Shown here one piece after another: positions 1-8,170 of a stretch of DNA of 64,000 nt. The translations under genes were made by a program, and so were the position numbers. Position 1 is the first letter of the stretch. The number at the start of each line of letters is the position of its first letter. A model generated the notes under the pieces. The model searched no databases. It had not been told where the DNA came from and saw only the letters and a program-made list of their open reading frames with translations. The DNA comes from Nocardioides allogilvus. Its GTDB lineage: Bacteria > Actinomycetota > Actinomycetes > Propionibacteriales > Nocardioidaceae. The DNA lies in assembly GCF_003047285.1 (NCBI RefSeq), contig NZ_PZYX01000005.1, positions 124,001 to 188,000 of the forward strand, written 5' to 3'.

Positions 1-1383
1 GTCGTAGACGTCGGGGTGGCCCTTGAGCGCCATCTCGACCTCTTCGGGATAGACCTTCTCGCCGCCGGTGTTGATGCAGTTGGAGCCGCGACCGAGCAGG
101 GTGACCTTGTTGCCCTCCTCGATCCGCGCGAAGTCGCCCGGCACCGAGTAGCGGACGCCGTCGACGGTGATGAAGGTCTTCGCCGACTTCGCCTCGTCCT
201 TGTAGTAGCCGATCGGCACGCTGCCCGTGCGGGCCAGCCGGCCGATCTGGCCGACGCTGGTCTCCGGGTCGAGGACGCGGTTGTCCTCGTCGAGGATCAC
301 CGACTCGAGCCCCAGCGCGATCTGCGGGCCCTCGCCCTTGATGTTCTCCGAGTCCTGCAGGCCGGTGCCCTGGAAGCCGGTCTCGCTCGAGCCGACGGAG
401 TCGGTGAAGAAGGTGTTGGGGAAGGCCTTCATCCAGCGCTCCTTGACCGGACGGCTGAAGATCGCGGCACTGCTCGCGACGGCGATCAGGGTGTCCGCCT
501 TGTAGTCGCCGCGCTCGTACTCCTCGATCAGCGGCCGGGCCATCGCGTCACCGGTCATGAAGATCAGCTGCACGCCGTTGTCCTCGATCGTGCGCCAGAC
601 CTCCGCCGCGTCGAACTTGGGCGCCAGGATCGTGCGGTGCCCGGCGAAGAGGTGCATCAGCATCGCCGCCTGCGCCCCGCCGTGCATGAGCGGGCTGAGC
701 GGGAAGGTCACCATCGGCTCGCTGCTCGCGGCCGACTTCGACTGGTCGTGCTCCTCGAGGCGGTTGCCACTCATGAAGTCGATGCCGCCACCCAGCACCC
801 GCCAGAAGTCGGCCTGGCGCCACATCACGCCCTTCGGGAAGCCGGTCGTGCCGCCGGTGTAGACGATGTAGAGGTCGTCCTCCGAGCGCGGCCCGAAGTC
901 GCGCTCGGCACTCTGCCCCGCCAGTGCGTCGTCCCACTCGATCCCGCCGTACGCCGAGATGTCGGCCGTCGAGGCGGGCTCGGTCGGGTCCGGGATGGCC
1001 ACCACCGTCTGCAACCCGGCGTGCTTGGGCGCGGTGCTCGCGACGAGCGGCGCGTAGGGGCGCTCGTGCAGCAGCGCGACGAGGTCGGAGTTGTCGAAGA
1101 TGTAGTCGAGCTCGCCCTCGACGTAGCGGTAGTTCACGTTGATCACCACTGCGCGGATCTTGAAGATCGCGAGCAGGGCGACGACGTGCTCGACGCTGTT
1201 CTTGGCATAGATGCCGACGTGGTCGCCCGGTGCCACCCCGCGGGACTGCAGGAAGTGCGCGAGCCGGTTGGCGTCGGCCTCCAGGTCGGCGTACGACACG
1301 ATCCGGTCGGCGACCTGGATGATGCCGCGGTCGGGGACGACGTCGACGGCGTGCTCGAAGAGATCGGCGATGTTGAGGGCCAT
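1..1383 (-). CDS. fadD19: Steroid side-chain acyl-CoA synthetase (FadD19-like), 3' end cut by window
   Basis: The minus strand is open from the ATG at 1383 to the window edge (461 codons), so the C-terminal end is missing. I translated it directly: it begins MALNIADLFEHAV and contains the AMP-binding P-loop YTGGTTGFPKGVMWR and the late adenylate motif INTGGEKVYPEEVE. These segments and the start follow mycobacterial FadD19, which activates the C-24-branched or C27 sterol side chain with CoA. The gene is divergent from echA19, as Rv3515c/Rv3516 are in M. tuberculosis. A TAGTCT hexamer ends 6 nt before the ATG, so the mRNA is probably leaderless, and the hexamer overlaps the KstR-like site. FadD17 is a less likely alternative. 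Confidence 0.9.
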   Translation of the reverse strand, partial: MALNIADLFEHAVDVVPDRGIIQVADRIVSYADLEADANRLAHFLQSRGVAPGDHVGIYAKNSVEHVVALLAIFKIRAVVINVNYRYVEGELDYIFDNSDLVALLHERPYAPLVASTAPKHAGLQTVVAIPDPTEPASTADISAYGGIEWDDALAGQSAERDFGPRSEDDLYIVYTGGTTGFPKGVMWRQADFWRVLGGGIDFMSGNRLEEHDQSKSAASSEPMVTFPLSPLMHGGAQAAMLMHLFAGHRTILAPKFDAAEVWRTIEDNGVQLIFMTGDAMARPLIEEYERGDYKADTLIAVASSAAIFSRPVKERWMKAFPNTFFTDSVGSSETGFQGTGLQDSENIKGEGPQIALGLESVILDEDNRVLDPETSVGQIGRLARTGSVPIGYYKDEAKSAKTFITVDGVRYSVPGDFARIEEGNKVTLLGRGSNCINTGGEKVYPEEVEMALKGHPDVYD

Positions 1384-1392
1384 GGTCGGAGA

Positions 1393-1408
1393 CTAGAACA
1401 CGTTCTTG
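1393..1408. promoter_or_regulatory. KstR-like operator between fadD19 and echA19
   Basis: ctagAACacGTTcttg is one base short of the TnnAACnnGTTnnA consensus known for the steroid repressor KstR, because the last position is T. It lies in the 46-bp gap between two divergent start codons. The left arm supplies a TAGTCT -10 for fadD19. A separate TAGGAT at 1417-1422 can serve echA19. Confidence 0.8.
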
Positions 1409-1429
1409 TTTCTGACTAGGATCGTTTGC

Positions 1430-2224
1430 ATGTCGGAAGAAGCCCCGCACTGTCTCGTCTCGCTCGACGGCCACGTGCTGACCGTGACCATGAACCGGCC
1501 CGCGAAGAAGAACGCCCTGTCCGGCGAGATGCTGCAGCTGATGAGCGAGGCCTGGGACCTGGCCAACTCGTCCGACGCGGTGCGCGTCGTCATCCTCACC
1601 GGGGCGGGTGGCGCCTTCTGCGCAGGCGCCGACCTGTCGGCGATGTCGGCCTCCTCGCCGTCGGCGAAGTTCTCGTCCGGTGAGTTCGACCCGGCCGTGA
1701 TCAAGCCGCTGCTCAAGGGGTTCCGGCTCACCAAGCCGCTCATCGCGGCGGTCGAGGGTCCGGCGATCGCGGGCGGCACCGAGATCCTGCAGGCCACCGA
1801 CATCAGGGTCGCCGGTGCCTCTGCCCGGTTCGGGGTCTCGGAGGTGAAGTGGGGGCTCTATCCGCTCGGCGGTTCGGCCGTGCGACTCCCCCGCCAGATC
1901 CCCTACACCGTCGCCGCCGACCTGCTGCTGACCGGACGGCACATCACCGCCGACGAGGCGTTGTCCTACGGCCTGATCGGCCACGTCGTCCCGGACGGCA
2001 CGGCGTTGGACAAGGCGCGCTCGCTCGCAGACCTGATCTGCGCCAACGGGCCACTCGCGGTTCAGTCGGTGCTCGCGACGATGCGCACGTCCGAGGGCAA
2101 GCACGAGGACGACTGCTGGGCCGACGACGCGCGCGTCGGCGCCGCGGTGTTCGCCTCCTCCGACGCGGCCGAGGGGCCGCGGGCGTTCGTGGAGAAGCGG
2201 CCGCCGGAGTTCATGGGGCGCTGA
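1430..2224 (+). CDS. echA19: Enoyl-CoA hydratase EchA19-like (sterol side-chain beta-oxidation)
   Basis: This 264-residue crotonase-fold protein hydrates enoyl-CoA intermediates of sterol side-chain beta-oxidation. The oxyanion-hole segments are [13 protein letters not shown] and [13 protein letters not shown], and [14 protein letters not shown] follows mycobacterial EchA19 almost word for word. The C-terminal [14 protein letters not shown] also matches that subfamily. I chose the ATG at 1430, not the in-frame ATG 24 nt upstream, because that one lies inside the operator and a TAGGAT hexamer ends 7 nt before 1430. Its last 163 bp overlap the convergent EamA gene. It pairs with divergent fadD19 under one operator. 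Confidence 0.92.
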   Translation: MSEEAPHCLVSLDGHVLTVTMNRPAKKNALSGEMLQLMSEAWDLANSSDAVRVVILTGAGGAFCAGADLSAMSASSPSAKFSSGEFDPAVIKPLLKGFRLTKPLIAAVEGPAIAGGTEILQATDIRVAGASARFGVSEVKWGLYPLGGSAVRLPRQIPYTVAADLLLTGRHITADEALSYGLIGHVVPDGTALDKARSLADLICANGPLAVQSVLATMRTSEGKHEDDCWADDARVGAAVFASSDAAEGPRAFVEKRPPEFMGR

Positions 2225-3150
2225 GCCGCGTCGCGGCGCACCGGACGCGAGCGCACTGCGCCACCGGCGCAGGCAATCACGACCAGGCCGCCCGCCAGGG
2301 TCAGCCAGCCGACCTGCTCGCGCAGGAGGAGTGCCGCCCAGCCGATCGTCATGATCGGCTGGACCAGCTGCACCTGGCTGACCCGGGACATGGGACCGAT
2401 CGCCAGACCTCGATACCAGGCGAAGAACCCGAGGAACATGCTGATCGCCGACAGGTAGCCAAAACAGGCCCACTCGACCAGCGTGCCCGAGGGCGGATGG
2501 CGTACGGCAGCGACCGCAGTGAGCACGATCATCAGGGGCGCGGCGACCACGAGAGCCCACGACACCGTCTGCCACGAGCCGATCTCGCGCGCCAGCGTGC
2601 CGCCTTCCGCATAGCCGACGGCGGCGGCGAGCACGGCCCCGAACAGGAGGAGGTCCGCCCAGCCGACGTGACCGGCTCCGCCGCTGTGCAGCAGGGCGAA
2701 CAGCACCGCTGCGGTCGCGCCTGCGGCGGAGAACGACCAGAAGGCCCGGCCCGGCCGCTCACCGACCCGCAGCACGGCAGCGACGGCCGTGGCGGCCGGA
2801 AGCAGCGCGATGACGACCGCCCCGTGACTGGCTGGCGTCACCGTGAGCGCGTAGGAGGTGAGGATCGGGAAGCCGACGACCACGCCCGCCGCCACCACGC
2901 CGATCCGCAGCCACTGGGCCCCCGCGGGGCGCGACTGTCGGGTGGCGGCGAGGGCGGCCCCCGCGAGCAACGCCGCGACCACCGCACGGCCCGAGCCGAT
3001 GAAGAGCGGTGAAAGGCCCCCGACCGCGACGCGGGTGAGAGGAACCGTCAGCGAGAAGGCGACGACACCCGTCAGCCCCCACCACAGGCCGGCCGACGTG
3101 GCCGGTATCGGGATCGTCCATGGGGCAGTAGCGCTACTCTGTCTCGACAT
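2062..3150 (-). CDS. EamA/DMT-family membrane transporter
   Basis: This 362-residue protein has about ten hydrophobic helices in two repeats, the EamA (drug/metabolite transporter) plan. Examples are [20 protein letters not shown] near the N-terminus and [20 protein letters not shown] in the second repeat, a typical DMT segment. The substrate cannot be read from sequence. The only convincing start is the ATG at 3150, which overlaps the divergent mocR-type ATG on the other strand. No stop occurs until 2062, so about 54 C-terminal residues are encoded antisense to echA19. That tail is hydrophilic and compositionally odd. The adjacent MocR-type regulator probably controls it. Confidence 0.8.
   Translation of the reverse strand: MSRQSSATAPWTIPIPATSAGLWWGLTGVVAFSLTVPLTRVAVGGLSPLFIGSGRAVVAALLAGAALAATRQSRPAGAQWLRIGVVAAGVVVGFPILTSYALTVTPASHGAVVIALLPAATAVAAVLRVGERPGRAFWSFSAAGATAAVLFALLHSGGAGHVGWADLLLFGAVLAAAVGYAEGGTLAREIGSWQTVSWALVVAAPLMIVLTAVAAVRHPPSGTLVEWACFGYLSAISMFLGFFAWYRGLAIGPMSRVSQVQLVQPIMTIGWAALLLREQVGWLTLAGGLVVIACAGGAVRSRPVRRDAAQRPMNSGGRFSTNARGPSAASEEANTAAPTRASSAQQSSSCLPSDVRIVASTD
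3127..3138. promoter_or_regulatory. 12-bp palindrome, candidate MocR operator
   Basis: AGTAGCGCTACT is a perfect palindrome overlapping TACTCT (3135-3140), a -10-like hexamer ending 8 nt before the ATG of the MocR-type gene. It also lies in the first codons of the divergent transporter gene. Position and symmetry suggest autoregulation, but this is inference. Confidence 0.4.
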
Positions 3151-4558
3151 GTCCAACGATAGCAGTGGCCGGATCGCCGATGATCTCCGCCGATGGGTGG
3201 CGACCGCGGCACCCGGGGCACGCCTACCCTCCTCGCGGCAGCTCGTGACGGAGTACGCCGCCAGCCCGGTCACGGTCCAGAAGGCGCTCCGGTCCCTTGC
3301 TCGTGAGGGACTGGTCGAGAGCAGGCCCGGAGTCGGAAGCTTCGTCCGGGCTGCGCGCACACTGCGCCCGCAGGACTACGGCTGGCAGACAGCGGCACTG
3401 CGGACGCCGCGGATCGAGCTGCCGCCCCTGTCCGCCGCGATGCGAACCGCTCCCCCGGAAGCGCAGGCGCTCCATTCCGGCTATCCGGACCCCGACCTGC
3501 TGCCGGGGCGACTCGTGCGCACAGCCCTGGTGCGCGCTGCCCGCGGCACCGCAGCCACGTCCAGGCCGCCATCCGCAGGACTGCCCGACCTCCGCTCCTG
3601 GTTCGCGACCGAGCTGGCCGGTAGCACTCCCGCCGGCGTCGCGGCTCCCACCGCACAGGACGTGCTGGTCGTGCCGGGGAGCCAGAGCGGACTGACCTCC
3701 GTCTTTCGCGCCCTCGTACCGCCAGCCGGCCCGTTGCTGATCGAGTCGCCGACGTACTGGGGAGCGATCCTGGCGGCGCGCCAGTCCGGTGTGCGCCTGG
3801 TGCCGGTGCCGAGCGACGCCCACGGACCCGACCCGGCGGAGCTGGACCGGTGCTTCCGCGAGACCGGGGCCAGGGCGTTCTACGCCCAGCCCAACTACGC
3901 CAACCCCACTGGTTCGCAGTGGTCGGCCGGGCGGGCAGATGCCGTCCTGGATGTCGTCCGGGAGCACGGTGCCTTCCTCGTCGAGGACGACTGGGCCCAC
4001 GACCTCGGCATCGACACCCGCCCGCGCCCGGTCGCAGCGCACGACGACGCGGGTCACGTCGTCCACGTCCGCTCCCTCACCAAGAGCATGTCGCCGGCGG
4101 TCCGGATCGGCGCGGTGATCGCTCGCGGACCTGCGCGTGACCGCATCCTGGCGGACCGCTCCGCCGAGTCGATGTATGTCAGCGGCCTCCTCCAGCAAGC
4201 CGCGCTCGAGGTCCTGAGCGACCCGGGGTGGACCACGCACCTGCGGCGACTCCGCACCCAGCTCCACGACCGCCGCGACCTGCTGGTCGACAGCATCCGC
4301 GAGCACGCGCCGAGCCTGCGCGTCGACCACGTGCCCCGAGGTGGGCTGCACCTCTGGGCACGACTGCCCGACCACACCGACACGCAACGACTGGTCCGCG
4401 ACTGCGAGGCCGCCGGCACCTACGTCGCGGCCGGCGACGAGTGGTTCCCCGCCGAACCGTCAGGCCCCTTCCTGCGCCTCAACTTCTCGGGGCCCCACCC
4501 GGCGGGGTTTGCCGCTGCTGCCCGGACGATCGAAACCGCCATCGCTGCGCAGTCGTGA
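3149..4558 (+). CDS. MocR/PdxR-type GntR regulator with aminotransferase domain
   Basis: The protein has 469 residues. A winged-helix GntR domain (about residues 5-72, with LPSSRQLVTEYAASPVTVQK and GLVESRPGVGSFV) is joined to a fold-type I aminotransferase-like domain. The PLP-binding lysine is K312 in SLTKSMSPAVRIG, preceded by FYAQPNYANPTG and VEDDWAHDL. MocR proteins sense amino-acid or PLP-related ligands and usually control a divergent neighbour, here the EamA transporter. The start follows a TACTCT hexamer by 8 nt, so the transcript is probably leaderless. The ligand cannot be inferred. Confidence 0.88.
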   Translation: MSNDSSGRIADDLRRWVATAAPGARLPSSRQLVTEYAASPVTVQKALRSLAREGLVESRPGVGSFVRAARTLRPQDYGWQTAALRTPRIELPPLSAAMRTAPPEAQALHSGYPDPDLLPGRLVRTALVRAARGTAATSRPPSAGLPDLRSWFATELAGSTPAGVAAPTAQDVLVVPGSQSGLTSVFRALVPPAGPLLIESPTYWGAILAARQSGVRLVPVPSDAHGPDPAELDRCFRETGARAFYAQPNYANPTGSQWSAGRADAVLDVVREHGAFLVEDDWAHDLGIDTRPRPVAAHDDAGHVVHVRSLTKSMSPAVRIGAVIARGPARDRILADRSAESMYVSGLLQQAALEVLSDPGWTTHLRRLRTQLHDRRDLLVDSIREHAPSLRVDHVPRGGLHLWARLPDHTDTQRLVRDCEAAGTYVAAGDEWFPAEPSGPFLRLNFSGPHPAGFAAAARTIETAIAAQS

Positions 4559-4583
4559 CGTGGTCCGGGCGCGGCGCCCGGTT

Positions 4584-5966
4584 TCAGGCCGCCGAGAGCA
4601 GCTGGGCCAGCAGGCGTTCCACCGGGCTCATTCCGTCCGGAAGCTTCCTCATCGGACGTCCTCTCGGCTCGATGATCGGCGGAGCCGTCGAAAGGTATCG
4701 GTGTCCCGTCGGCGTGATCGTCTCGACGGTGTGCACAGGCCCGGGACGCGGCCATGCCTGCCAGCCGATCGCCTCCTTGGCGTAGTTGCACGCCTCGCAC
4801 AGTCCCTGCGCGTTGGCCGCGCTGGTGGGACCGCCGTGGGCGGCGGTCACGACGTGGTCGCGGTGGCGCACCGGGGCATCGCACCACGGGGTGCGGCACT
4901 GCTGGTCGCGCAGCTCGATGAAGTCGGCGAGGCTGCCGTCGAACGCGCGCCTTCTTGACTCCATCGCCACCAGTGCGCCCGTGCTCGGCTCGGCGAACAA
5001 GCGCCGCAGACTGACCTCGACGCCGGCGTCCAGCCCGTCGCGGATCCACTCGCGCAAGAGATCGGCCGGGATCGGACCATAGCCAGGGATCGTGGCGGGG
5101 TCATCGCTCTCACCCAGAAGTGTGTCCACGCTGACGACGACGTTGACGGCCAGCGCAGGAACGCCCGGGCCCTCCTGCGCAACACCGTGCAGGACCCGAT
5201 TGACGAGGGTGTCGGCCATGATCTGGCCGCGGCTGCGCTCGTCACCCGCGGCGATCAGGCGCGTGGCCTCGCGCTTGAGCACTGCGAACACGGCGACCCC
5301 GTCGCGCACCGGCAACGAGGCGGTCAGCCAGGTCATGGTGTCGGGCGCGGGACGCACGGTCACCGTCCGCTCGCCCTCCGCGCGACGTCGGCGCGCGGCC
5401 ACGGAAGCGGGATCGAGTCGAGACGCCAGCCTGCGGGCCTCGCGCTCGGTCTCGAGATCTCCCATGGCTGAGAGTCGATCAGCGTCGGCGGCCAGGATCT
5501 TGTCGCTCTCCCGGCGGCGCTCGACGTCGAGACAGGCCGTCTCGCGAGCCAGGATCGTCGCCCGCCACTCGGTGATGAAGCCGCCGCGCAGCGCACGCAT
5601 GGTGTGCGGCATCTCCGCCTTGAGGATCTTCGCCAGGCCGAGGTGTCGGCTTCCCTTCTGCGGGGACTCGCGGCGTGCCAGCGCGATCTGATGACCGATC
5701 CCGTCGCCCTGCTTCTCGGACCGGACTCCGCGCTCGCTGGCAACCTGCCGCTGAGAGGCATCGAAGCCAACGGCGATCGCGGCCTGCGCACCCTCGACCG
5801 CACACTTGAGCTGCTCCAACCCACGGAGCACGTCCATGCGGGCGACGTCGTCAGCCGGCAGCGCCGCGGTCGTCACCTGCGACAGCATCAGCTCGACCTG
5901 AGCAGGGTCGAGAACCAGAGACGGTGTGCCGCCTCCGGGGCGCTCCCGCCCGGTCGTCCTGATCAT
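4584..5966 (-). CDS. DUF222 / HNH endonuclease-domain protein
   Basis: This 460-residue protein has the actinobacterial DUF222 region over most of its length and a C-terminal HNH nuclease motif with C-x4-C, RHRDHV, GGPTSAANAQGLC and a final CNYAK. Such proteins exist in many copies in Nocardioides-type genomes; their role is unknown and they are not proven mobile elements. I prefer the ATG at 5966 over the one at 5996 because TAGGGT ends 7 nt before it, fitting the leaderless pattern of this window. The gene is isolated: the transcription units on both sides run rightward. Confidence 0.85.
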   Translation of the reverse strand: MIRTTGRERPGGGTPSLVLDPAQVELMLSQVTTAALPADDVARMDVLRGLEQLKCAVEGAQAAIAVGFDASQRQVASERGVRSEKQGDGIGHQIALARRESPQKGSRHLGLAKILKAEMPHTMRALRGGFITEWRATILARETACLDVERRRESDKILAADADRLSAMGDLETEREARRLASRLDPASVAARRRRAEGERTVTVRPAPDTMTWLTASLPVRDGVAVFAVLKREATRLIAAGDERSRGQIMADTLVNRVLHGVAQEGPGVPALAVNVVVSVDTLLGESDDPATIPGYGPIPADLLREWIRDGLDAGVEVSLRRLFAEPSTGALVAMESRRRAFDGSLADFIELRDQQCRTPWCDAPVRHRDHVVTAAHGGPTSAANAQGLCEACNYAKEAIGWQAWPRPGPVHTVETITPTGHRYLSTAPPIIEPRGRPMRKLPDGMSPVERLLAQLLSAA

Positions 5967-6053
5967 GTCTTCGACCCTAGACGTGACCACCGACATCGAT
6001 CCTCGGCGCAGAATCCGTTCGCCGAAGCCACCCAGAACCGCGAGACTCCCCCC

Positions 6054-6941
6054 GTGGATGACGCGACGCTGGCCCGTTCCCTGCCCGCCTTGCTGGCAGA
6101 TCTGTGGGGCCTCGAGGACGTGGACGTGCGGCCACTCGGCGGCGGCATGAATTCTGCGACCTGCCTGGTCACCGCCACGGGCGGCGATCGCTTCGTCGCG
6201 AAGTGGTCGAGTGATGCCGAGTCCCTCGAAGCCGGCTGCTCGGCTGCCACCCTCCTCGGACGGCAGGGAGTGCGCACTGGCGAACCGGTCGGCTCAACTG
6301 CCGGTGCCCCGGTCGTAGCAATGGCCGGAGGCGCACTCGCACTGCTGCGCCACGTGCCCGGTCGCGAGCTCGACGGCGATTCAGGGCACGAGCAACAGCT
6401 GATCGGAACCGCCCTCGCGACGGCGCACACCGCGGGATGCCCCGCATCGGACACCGGTCCGTTCATGAGTGAATGGCTCTACCCCGCGGAGGATGTGCTC
6501 GCCGTCGCGACCTGGCTTCCGCCCGCGCTGGCCGAGATCCGACGCGAGTACAACGCGCTTCCGCAACTCACCTGGACCCAGCTGCACACCGATCCGGCAC
6601 CTGAGGCCTTCATCCACGACGACGCCACCGGGTCGACGGGTCTCATCGACTGGGCTGGGAGCCGCCGTGGTCCGGCGCTCCACGACGTCGCCTCCGCTGT
6701 GATGTATCTCGGCGGACCCCAGCAGGCCGAGCAGTTCTTGTCGTCGTACGCCGATCGCGGTCCTGTCGAGAACGACGAGCTGGCCCTCCTCGACATCTTC
6801 CGCCGGTTCCGCTGGGCCATCCAGGCCAGCTACTTCGCGGGCCGCATCGTGGCGGACGACCGGACGGGGATCGTGGACGACACGGACCACAACACCGAGG
6901 CGCTCGCACGTGCTCGGCGCGGCCTTGCGGAGGCCCGCTGA
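6054..6941 (+). CDS. Aminoglycoside phosphotransferase-fold kinase (APH family)
   Basis: This is a 295-residue member of the APH/choline-kinase superfamily. Visible features are the nucleotide loop GGGMNSATCLV, the lysine in DRFVAKW, the catalytic-loop region TQLHTDPAPEAFIHDD and the metal site GLIDWAGSRRGPALHDVAS. The usual HxDxxxxN is altered (HTDPAPEAF), so the activity is uncertain. The GTG at 6054 is the most likely start because the frame before it is antisense to the HNH gene, but no Shine-Dalgarno is visible. The substrate is unknown, and nothing here specifically indicates antibiotic resistance. Confidence 0.72.
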   Translation: MDDATLARSLPALLADLWGLEDVDVRPLGGGMNSATCLVTATGGDRFVAKWSSDAESLEAGCSAATLLGRQGVRTGEPVGSTAGAPVVAMAGGALALLRHVPGRELDGDSGHEQQLIGTALATAHTAGCPASDTGPFMSEWLYPAEDVLAVATWLPPALAEIRREYNALPQLTWTQLHTDPAPEAFIHDDATGSTGLIDWAGSRRGPALHDVASAVMYLGGPQQAEQFLSSYADRGPVENDELALLDIFRRFRWAIQASYFAGRIVADDRTGIVDDTDHNTEALARARRGLAEAR

Positions 6942-6963
6942 CTGCGCCACGTACGCTGAATTC

Positions 6964-7635
6964 ATGAGCACGCGAGAGCTGACAGCTGAGTCCTTCGAGG
7001 AGACCATCTCCGGCGAGGGCATCGTCCTGGTCGACTTCTGGGCCGAGTGGTGTGGTCCGTGCAAGCAGTTCGGGCCGGTCTTCGAGGCAGCCGCGGAGGC
7101 CAACCCCGACATCACGTTCGGCAAGGTCGACACGGAGGCCGAGCAGCAGCTCGCCGCCCAGGCCGGCATCTCCTCCATCCCCACGTTGATGCTCTTCCGC
7201 GACGGGGTCCTGCTCTTCAACCAGGCCGGCGCACTGCCGCCCCAGGCGCTCGGCGACATCATCAAGCAGGCGCGCGACCTGGACATGGACGAGGTACGCC
7301 GCCAGGCCGGCGCCGCAGCGCAGGCAGCCGAGGCGGGCGAGGTGGGCCTGGACGACTTCGCGGCGGCCCACGCGGCCGGTGCCGTCGTGGTGGACGTCCG
7401 TGAGGACCACGAGTTCACCGCAGGGCACGTGCCCGGTGCGGTGCACGTGCCGATGGGTGAGCTGCCCGGCCGCGTCGCGGAGCTGCCGACGGACCAACCC
7501 TTCTTCGTGATCTGCGCCGTGGGCGGCCGCAGCCGCCAGGTCGTCGATCACCTGCGCGCGCAAGGCCTCAACGCGTTCAACGTCAGCGACGGCACCAACG
7601 GCTGGGCCCAGCGCGGCTGGCCCCTCGAGCGCTGA
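6964..7635 (+). CDS. Thioredoxin-rhodanese fusion protein
   Basis: The protein has 223 residues. An N-terminal thioredoxin domain (about 5-105) has the active site WCGPC (C30/C33) and the cis-proline motif SSIPTLMLF. A short linker leads to a rhodanese domain (about 125-220) with cysteine C184 in the loop CAVGGRS. Both redox centres look intact. The fusion could couple persulfide transfer at the rhodanese cysteine with reductive release by thioredoxin, which is inference. No signal peptide is visible, so it is cytosolic. TACGCT ends 6 nt before the ATG, suggesting a leaderless mRNA. Confidence 0.88.
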   Translation: MSTRELTAESFEETISGEGIVLVDFWAEWCGPCKQFGPVFEAAAEANPDITFGKVDTEAEQQLAAQAGISSIPTLMLFRDGVLLFNQAGALPPQALGDIIKQARDLDMDEVRRQAGAAAQAAEAGEVGLDDFAAAHAAGAVVVDVREDHEFTAGHVPGAVHVPMGELPGRVAELPTDQPFFVICAVGGRSRQVVDHLRAQGLNAFNVSDGTNGWAQRGWPLER

Positions 7636-7638
7636 GGC

Positions 7639-8160
7639 TCACCACATCCGCGGCAGCAGCCGCTTGCCGACCACGAGCGCGACGTGCGCAGCCAGGACGA
7701 CGAAGAACGCGACGTGTGCTGCGACGTGCAGCCACAACAGGTCGTCCTCACTGCTGAGCACCAGCACAAGGCCGGTCGCGGGGATCACGAGCAGCAGCCC
7801 CATCAGGCACCGCTCGGTCCAGGTCGCGAGCGTCCGCTGCCGAGCGCCCAGCCGATCCGACCACGGGGGCAGTCCGTCGACCCGGCGCCAGGCCAACCGC
7901 GCCAGCGCGAGCACGATGATCAGGACACCGAGCGAGACGTGCAGGGTGAGCAACCGGTCGTCGAGCACGCCGTAGCCCTCCTCGCCCCCACGCCCGCGTC
8001 CGCGCCCGGAGCCACCGCCACGACCCCGGCCGCGCCCTCGGCCCCCGCCATCGACGTCCATCGCGTAGCCGACGACGAACTGGGCGACCAGCGCCAGCAC
8101 GGTCCCCCAGTGCAGCACCTTGCTGAGCCAGCCGTAGCCCTCCGGTCCGTTGTGCAGCAC
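7639..8160 (-). CDS. Cytochrome b561-like membrane protein with Gly-Arg-rich loop
   Basis: This 173-residue protein is predicted to have four membrane helices. Histidines that could bind two b hemes are in KVLHWGTVLALVAQF, LTLHVSLGVLIIVL and LLWLHVAAHVAFF. Between helices 1 and 2 lies an unusual low-complexity segment of about 25 residues made of Gly-Arg repeats. Such proteins pass electrons across the cytoplasmic membrane. It begins with GTG 10 bp after the fadD8-like gene and is probably co-transcribed with it under the KstR-like operator at 9732. Its electron partner is unknown. Confidence 0.75.
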   Translation of the reverse strand: MLHNGPEGYGWLSKVLHWGTVLALVAQFVVGYAMDVDGGGRGRGRGRGGGSGRGRGRGGEEGYGVLDDRLLTLHVSLGVLIIVLALARLAWRRVDGLPPWSDRLGARQRTLATWTERCLMGLLLVIPATGLVLVLSSEDDLLWLHVAAHVAFFVVLAAHVALVVGKRLLPRMW

Positions 8161-8170
8161 GGCGACGACG

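Noticed and set aside
548..2575. 675-codon minus-strand frame across fadD19, echA19 and the EamA end
   Set aside because: It crosses three real genes in other frames and is rich in Arg and Gly. It does not explain the missing EamA stop codon.
4584..5966. HNH/DUF222 gene as an insertion element or homing endonuclease
   Set aside because: No inverted repeats, target duplication or intron/intein context; such genes are widespread chromosomal paralogues in actinobacteria.
6054..6941. Aminoglycoside resistance gene
   Set aside because: Only the general APH fold is supported; the catalytic loop departs from the resistance-enzyme pattern and no resistance context is present.
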